Source: an uncultured Actinomycetes bacterium
Lineage (GTDB): Bacteria; Actinomycetota; Coriobacteriia; Coriobacteriales; Atopobiaceae
Assembly: GCA_900315165.1 (NCBI GenBank)
Contig: OMXZ01000003.1
Span: 1-64,000 of the forward strand
Length of the DNA: 64,000 nucleotides
Direction: 5' to 3'
Shown: piece by piece, positions 59,649 to 64,000 of the stretch
Position numbering within the stretch: the first letter of the stretch is position 1
Layout of the letters: the number at the start of each line of letters is the position of its first letter
Notes under the pieces: model-generated
Databases searched by the model: none
What the model saw: the letters and a program-made list of their open reading frames with translations, nothing else
What the model was told of the DNA's origin: nothing
Translations under genes and position numbers: made by a program

Positions 59649-61151
59649 TCAGCCTTCCGTCGAGCCCACCACGGAGCTGGCGATGCCGCCCGCGCCGCCA
59701 TGCCGGATGGCGCCGATGCCCCTGCCCTCGGCGTACGCCGACATCACGTCCTCGTACACCTGATGGTAGCCCTCCATCATCGTGTCGACGCGGTAGTAGC
59801 GCTCGACGCGCCGCTTGCCCGCCTCCCCCATCTGCACGCGCAGGCGGGAGTTGCGGCACATGGTCTCCATGGCGTCGGCGAAGCTCTTCCTGTCCATGGG
59901 GGGCACGACGATGCCGGCGCGGCCGAAGGTGTCGCCGGGGGCGCCTTCCAGAAGCTCGCGGCAGGACCCGACGTCGGTGGTCACAGCGGGGCGGCCCGCC
60001 GCCAGGGACTCCAGGACGCAGAGGGGCTGGCCCTCCGAGATGCTGGAGAGGATGGTGAAATCAAAGGTGCGCATGTATTCGACCGTGTCGACATGGCCGT
60101 CGAAAAAGAGGTTGTGCATGTCGAGGCCGGTCACGAGGTCGCGGCATTCCTGCCCGTATTCCTCGTCATCCGTGTCACCTAGGATGTGCAGCTCCACCGC
60201 ATCCGGCCCCAGGCGCTGGCTCAGCTCGTAGAAGGCGTAGATCATGGTTTTGACATCCTTGATGGGCGCAAGGCGGATGACGGCGCCGATGACCACATGG
60301 TCCTCGGGGGCCTTGGGCGGGACCGCCGCGAAGCGCTCGTAATTGACGCCGTTGCGCACCACGTGGCAGCGCGCAGGATCGGCACCCAGTTCCACCTGGG
60401 TGCCGCGGGCGCCGTCGAAAAGGCTGGTGATGGCGGCGGAATTGGCGTAGCAGAGGTTGGAGAGCATGTAGAAGAACCTGATCCACCTGCGTTTGAAGGT
60501 GGCCTGCACCCAGTCGGCACGGATCAGCTCCTCCTCGCGTTCGCGGCTGTAGATGCCGTGCTCGCTGAGGATCAAGGGCTTGCCCGTGACGATGTGGCCC
60601 ATGGAGGCCAGGACGCCGCCGTAGCCGGTGCAGACCGTGTGGTAGACATCGGCCTGGGGAATGGGACGGCCGAGCAGGTAGAGGACGGGCAGGAGCATGG
60701 ACCGCGAGGTGTGGAACATCTGGGCGAAGGGGGTGTGCGGGTAGCGCTCACGGCAGACCTCGACCACCATGCGCAGGTAGTCCTCGCTCATCAGCACGTC
60801 TCGCGCATCGAAACCGCCCTGGAAGAGGTTGATGAGCGCGCCCCAGTCAGGGTCGTCGCAGGCCACCAGCTGGCCCAGGGCCTCGAGCTGGTCGTCGGAG
60901 AGGCCCAGGTGGCGCTGGCCCCCGCCGAAGGATTCCTTGTCCCGCAGCGGCGTGTCCAGGAAGCACTCGTGGACCTCGGTCACGTTCTTCGGCAGGTCGT
61001 AGGCGTATTTGCCCCGGTCCTCCTCATGGGCGCCGATGGCCCAGAGCACGTATTCGTTTTCGGGTGTGCGGCTGATCACGCCATGCATCCAGGAGGACAC
61101 GCCGCCGTGGACGAAGGGATAGCTTCCCTCGAGCACCATGCAGATCCTCAT
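59649..61151 (-). CDS. pelF: Pel polysaccharide glycosyltransferase
   Basis: A 500-residue GT4-type glycosyltransferase of the PelF type. It starts RICMVLEGSYPFVHGGVSSW, typical of PelF. The donor-binding region has GAVIRLAPIKDVKTMIYAF and the SEGQPLCVLESLAAGRP motif. It polymerises the GalNAc/GlcNAc-containing Pel chain from UDP-sugars at the cytoplasmic face. Its ATG overlaps the stop of the deacetylase-like gene (ATGA). GGGAGG precedes the start. Confidence 0.94.
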   Translation of the reverse strand: MRICMVLEGSYPFVHGGVSSWMHGVISRTPENEYVLWAIGAHEEDRGKYAYDLPKNVTEVHECFLDTPLRDKESFGGGQRHLGLSDDQLEALGQLVACDDPDWGALINLFQGGFDARDVLMSEDYLRMVVEVCRERYPHTPFAQMFHTSRSMLLPVLYLLGRPIPQADVYHTVCTGYGGVLASMGHIVTGKPLILSEHGIYSREREEELIRADWVQATFKRRWIRFFYMLSNLCYANSAAITSLFDGARGTQVELGADPARCHVVRNGVNYERFAAVPPKAPEDHVVIGAVIRLAPIKDVKTMIYAFYELSQRLGPDAVELHILGDTDDEEYGQECRDLVTGLDMHNLFFDGHVDTVEYMRTFDFTILSSISEGQPLCVLESLAAGRPAVTTDVGSCRELLEGAPGDTFGRAGIVVPPMDRKSFADAMETMCRNSRLRVQMGEAGKRRVERYYRVDTMMEGYHQVYEDVMSAYAEGRGIGAIRHGGAGGIASSVVGSTEG

Positions 61152-63013
61152 GATGCCTCCCGGTAGATCGTCACGTGCGGCTCGTCGGCATCCACGAGGT
61201 AGAGGCTGTCGCCCAGCTTGGTCACGCTCCCGCCCGAGACGTGGCCCACCGTCCCCTCGTTCAGGCGGACCATCAGGCGGGCGTCGTCGACAAAGCCGTC
61301 CAGGTCGATCTCGATGGTCGTACCCGTGTCGATGACCTGTGGCGTGACCGTGGCGAAACGCTGGACGGCACCAGCCAGGCCCGACGCAGTCAGGCGCCGG
61401 ATACCGGGGGCGGACTCGTCCACCCAGGTCATATAGTCGCCCAGGGCCCTTTCCATGGCCGCCCACCCCTGTTCGGCACCGCGGTCCGGATCCAGGACAT
61501 CATCGGGATGCGTGAAGCGGGAGTTTACGTAATGGAGGTTGAGCTCCGAGAAGGCCAGGAAAAGATCGTCATCGCTTGTGAACTCGCCCGACAGAATGCG
61601 CGGAGCCTCCACGACACCGTCGGGCGCCACCGTAAACTCCTGGGCATAGGCATCGGTACCCGGCAGGTAGATGCTGCAGATGGCGCGGATGGAAGGGTTC
61701 TGGGCGAGCAGGTCGCGTCCTGCCGGCGAGAGAACGTTCGAGGGCGGCACATAGACATCCGTCTTTGCCTGGGGGAAGTAGGCGGCAGCGTAGGACTGGA
61801 GCTCGTAGACCGAGTCGGCCATGGCCTTCTCGTCCTTCCAGACCTTATAAGTGTCATAGGACTGGTAGTAGTCCCGGTCGTCCACCAGTGGTTGATGATT
61901 GTAGCCGTGCAGCGCCAGCTCGCCGGACTGGCCGAGGAGCAGGCTGCCGTAGTGCTGCGAGGTCGTGGCCGAGGTGGGACGGTAGAACTTCCCGTCGGTC
62001 TTGTCGTCATAGGTCTCGATGAGGGCGCCCGTATAGCGGATGTCGTGCTCGCGCGCGAGGCGGTTCATGGCGGGCCACCAGACCGACGAGTAGAACTGGC
62101 CAATGGACATCTGGTAGTCGCGCTCGATGTATGCGGAATTGCCAAGAGGCTCTGGCGAGGGGCAGTCGTCCAGAAAATAGGTAGAGGAGTCAATCACGGG
62201 ATAGACGCAGGAGTCGCCCAACAGCGAATAGGCCTGCGCATAGACACCGTAGCCCATCCGTGAGTTGAAATTGACGTTCACCGCACAGACCTGGCCCGAC
62301 CCGTAGGAGTTGGTCCAGACCAGGGGGTCGCCCTCCGTGGTGGAAGCCTCGGCCTTGCCGGTGGAGAGGCGTACCCGCAGGGATTCCGTCATGGCCATGT
62401 CCAGCTGGTAGACGGTGTCGCCGCCCACCATGAATCCCGCCTCACACAGGAAGTCCTTCGGGTCGAAGAGCCCGTAGGAGTCCTGCGGGACGGTGCCCAG
62501 GAGGTCGTCGTAGCCGTCGAGGCTCGTCACGTTCACGAAGCCCGTGCCCACGATCAGCCTGCCGCCCCGCTCCACCCAGGGCTTGAGCGTCTCCAGGCAG
62601 GATGCGGCGCGGTTGTAGTCGGGGACGACGAGCAGGACCGTCTGGTAGCCGTCCGGCGCGAAAGAACCCCCTTGGATATCCGCCTCGCGGTACCCGACGC
62701 GCATCTCCCCGAAGGTCTGCTCCCAGGCCGTGCGGGCGTTGACACTGTCTTCGGACGAGGAGTCGTACACGACCAGGGTGTCCGCCGGCGCGGCGACCTT
62801 GACGTGGTCCAGGGGGACCTGCGAGTCGTCAAGCATAAGGCCCGTATAGTCCGACTGCGTTGCCGTGGGCCTATTGACCTCGACAAAGACGGCGATTGCC
62901 ACAGCGAGCAGGATGGCGAAGGAGATGAGGATCGTCTTGTAGGTGTAATGCGGCATGCTGGGGCGCGGCAGGCTCTCGCGTCCCCCGGTATGCCCCCGCA
63001 TCTCATCTGTCAT
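61148..63013 (-). CDS. PelA deacetylase-like DUF2194 membrane-anchored protein
   Basis: A 621-residue protein with a single N-terminal membrane anchor (about 28-46) and a large outer-face part. Residues 50-280 look like a Rossmann/ThuA-like region (DTLVVYDSSSEDSVNARTA). Residues 310-560 are deacetylase-like: DDCPSPEP for the Asp pair, ALHGYNH for the metal His pair, then SRFTHPDDVLD. In Gram-positive pel loci a PelA-type deacetylase occupies this place. It is translationally coupled to pelE upstream and pelF downstream, each by ATGA. Confidence 0.8.
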   Translation of the reverse strand: MTDEMRGHTGGRESLPRPSMPHYTYKTILISFAILLAVAIAVFVEVNRPTATQSDYTGLMLDDSQVPLDHVKVAAPADTLVVYDSSSEDSVNARTAWEQTFGEMRVGYREADIQGGSFAPDGYQTVLLVVPDYNRAASCLETLKPWVERGGRLIVGTGFVNVTSLDGYDDLLGTVPQDSYGLFDPKDFLCEAGFMVGGDTVYQLDMAMTESLRVRLSTGKAEASTTEGDPLVWTNSYGSGQVCAVNVNFNSRMGYGVYAQAYSLLGDSCVYPVIDSSTYFLDDCPSPEPLGNSAYIERDYQMSIGQFYSSVWWPAMNRLAREHDIRYTGALIETYDDKTDGKFYRPTSATTSQHYGSLLLGQSGELALHGYNHQPLVDDRDYYQSYDTYKVWKDEKAMADSVYELQSYAAAYFPQAKTDVYVPPSNVLSPAGRDLLAQNPSIRAICSIYLPGTDAYAQEFTVAPDGVVEAPRILSGEFTSDDDLFLAFSELNLHYVNSRFTHPDDVLDPDRGAEQGWAAMERALGDYMTWVDESAPGIRRLTASGLAGAVQRFATVTPQVIDTGTTIEIDLDGFVDDARLMVRLNEGTVGHVSGGSVTKLGDSLYLVDADEPHVTIYREAS

Positions 63014-63894
63014 ACCCGCCCCCAGAAGTCCAAGGCCTCGCGGACCTCCTCGGTCTTGAGGCCCTTCGCCTGCCCCATGGACGCAACGGTCCGGCGCACG
63101 CCCTGCGCGTCGCGGGCGGCCACATGGTAGCGAAGACGCATCATCCAGATCTCCTGGGATTTGGGCCATGAGACCTCCATGGCGGCAAGAAGGTCATCGG
63201 CAGGCCCCAGCTTGCCGGAATCCACCAGCCTCCTGCTCAGGCGCAGGTCATCGCGGAGGGTCTCCGCCCGATCGCGCTTCTCCCACAGGAGGCTGTCGTA
63301 GAGCTCCTCCATCTGATTTTTCATCTGGCCCTGCAAAAGGTCGGACGCCAGGTAGCGCTCCATGAAGTCTAGGTAGCCCGAAAGGAGCATGACGTTGTCC
63401 GGGTAGCGCTCATGGGAGTCACGGAAGGTGCGAAACTGGCCGTCGAAGGCCTTGGACATCTCGGCCATAGCGGTCGATGCGAAATGCGAGACCTCGGCGT
63501 CACTGTTGCCGCGAGCCTCGGCGATGGAGGAGGCGTAGCGGGTGGGGTCCGTGAGCAGAGCGTCCAGGATGGCCGCGCGCCGCTCGGTGGAGCTCTTGGT
63601 CAGGAGGGCGTCCTGGAGCGGCACGGCATCGGCGGTCTCGTCGTCCTCCAGTTCTATCTGGAGGACGTCGTCCTCGTCGCCGGGCGCCTCGTCCTCAAGC
63701 TCGGACGCCTTCGACCCCGCGATGAGATGGTCGTTTTGGTAGGCGACCACGAGCAGGGCGATCGGCCCCGCCACGGGCACGCACCACGCGATCGCAAGGA
63801 ATGATGCGCTCAAGCGCAGGTAGCCCATACGCCGAAGGACCATCAGGACGAGGCAGGCGGCCGCATGCAGGATGACCAACAGAGGGCCGATCAT
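63010..63894 (-). CDS. pelE: PelE-like inner membrane protein
   Basis: A 294-residue protein with two N-terminal membrane helices (4-20 and 28-51). A negatively charged linker follows (ELEDEAPGDEDDVLQIELED), then about 190 residues of alpha-helical, TPR-like sequence. This is the PelE layout; PelE joins PelD to the rest of the synthase. It overlaps both neighbours by ATGA. Assigned mainly from topology and its place between pelD-like and pelA-like genes. Confidence 0.78.
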   Translation of the reverse strand: MIGPLLVILHAAACLVLMVLRRMGYLRLSASFLAIAWCVPVAGPIALLVVAYQNDHLIAGSKASELEDEAPGDEDDVLQIELEDDETADAVPLQDALLTKSSTERRAAILDALLTDPTRYASSIAEARGNSDAEVSHFASTAMAEMSKAFDGQFRTFRDSHERYPDNVMLLSGYLDFMERYLASDLLQGQMKNQMEELYDSLLWEKRDRAETLRDDLRLSRRLVDSGKLGPADDLLAAMEVSWPKSQEIWMMRLRYHVAARDAQGVRRTVASMGQAKGLKTEEVREALDFWGRV

Positions 63895-64000
63895 AGGGCC
63901 TCCCTGTCGTCGCGGACGACCTCGCAGTCCCAGCCCAGACCGCGGAACCTCTTGAGGAGGGAGTTCTCCGAGCTCTCATCGACCTGCAGGGCCAGCAGGT
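63891..64000 (-). CDS. pelD: C-terminal end of PelD-like protein (start outside window)
   Basis: The last 36 codons are visible: LALQVDESSENSLLKRFRGL, then GWDCEVVRDDREAL and the stop, overlapping pelE by ATGA. The position ahead of pelE is that of pelD. PelD carries a GAF and a degenerate GGDEF domain and activates Pel synthesis on binding c-di-GMP. Too little is visible to confirm by sequence. Confidence 0.5.
   Translation of the reverse strand, partial: LLALQVDESSENSLLKRFRGLGWDCEVVRDDREAL

Overview
The window is GC-rich and densely coded, with genes on both strands in short operons. Several features suggest a gut-type actinobacterium of the class Coriobacteriia (Collinsella/Olsenella-like). 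These are five intact family 1 glycosidases of the 6-phospho type plus one broken copy, HypA/HypB, a PPi-type phosphofructokinase, a class M sirtuin with a macrodomain partner, and a Gram-positive-style pel locus. The taxon is inferred from gene content only. No rRNA, tRNA, CRISPR array or insertion sequence was recognised.

Layout. 1-3.4 kb: an operon on the minus strand of a patatin-like lipase, an MTA/SAH-type deaminase and a second amidohydrolase that runs off the window. 3.4-12 kb: a YgjV-like membrane protein, a GH1 enzyme, a 58-residue orphan protein, a LysR regulator, a response regulator/histidine kinase pair, a DUF975 protein and a GH1 pseudogene. 12-20 kb: a HipB-like regulator with a stub behind it, a TSUP permease, a CMD-cupin protein, a frameshifted membrane/zinc-ribbon gene, a TIM-barrel protein, GH1, a HAD phosphatase, a ThpR-DUF188 fusion and an SDR. 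20-29 kb: metY with an upstream small ORF, a PTS EIIB-ROK fusion, a nitroreductase, hypBA, DUF5131, an esterase and prfC. 29-34 kb: three more GH1 genes and a HAD remnant. 34-46 kb: flavodoxin, mazEF, an AAA ATPase with 10-bp promoter repeats, an AlbA/Schlafen-type protein, flavin reductase, a B3/4 protein, an ExoIII fusion, and a five-gene cassette (circularly permuted ATP-grasp, alpha-E, transglutaminase, two AstE-like proteins). 46-53 kb: a small two-gene module, a PPi-type phosphofructokinase, an alpha/beta hydrolase, a trans-sulfuration pair, and the macrodomain/SirTM pair. 53-64 kb: two c-di-GMP proteins, rlmH and pelD-E-A-F-G.

How the genes fit together. The GH1 enzymes should split phosphorylated beta-glucosides delivered by PTS transporters, but no complete permease lies here. 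metY and the mccB/mccA-like pair handle sulfur amino acids and share a candidate operator. The EAL and degenerate GGDEF-EAL proteins could set the c-di-GMP level read by PelD and so control exopolysaccharide output.

The most unusual signal is intergenic. Four long dyad-symmetric arrays of short repeated words lie near 10.6, 38.5, 51.5 and 58.1 kb. In each, a word is repeated 3-4 times on one arm and the same number or so, inverted, on the other. In two of them (38.5 and 58.1 kb) all word pairs mirror exactly about one centre. Three of the four sit between convergent genes. I do not recognise this as a described element.
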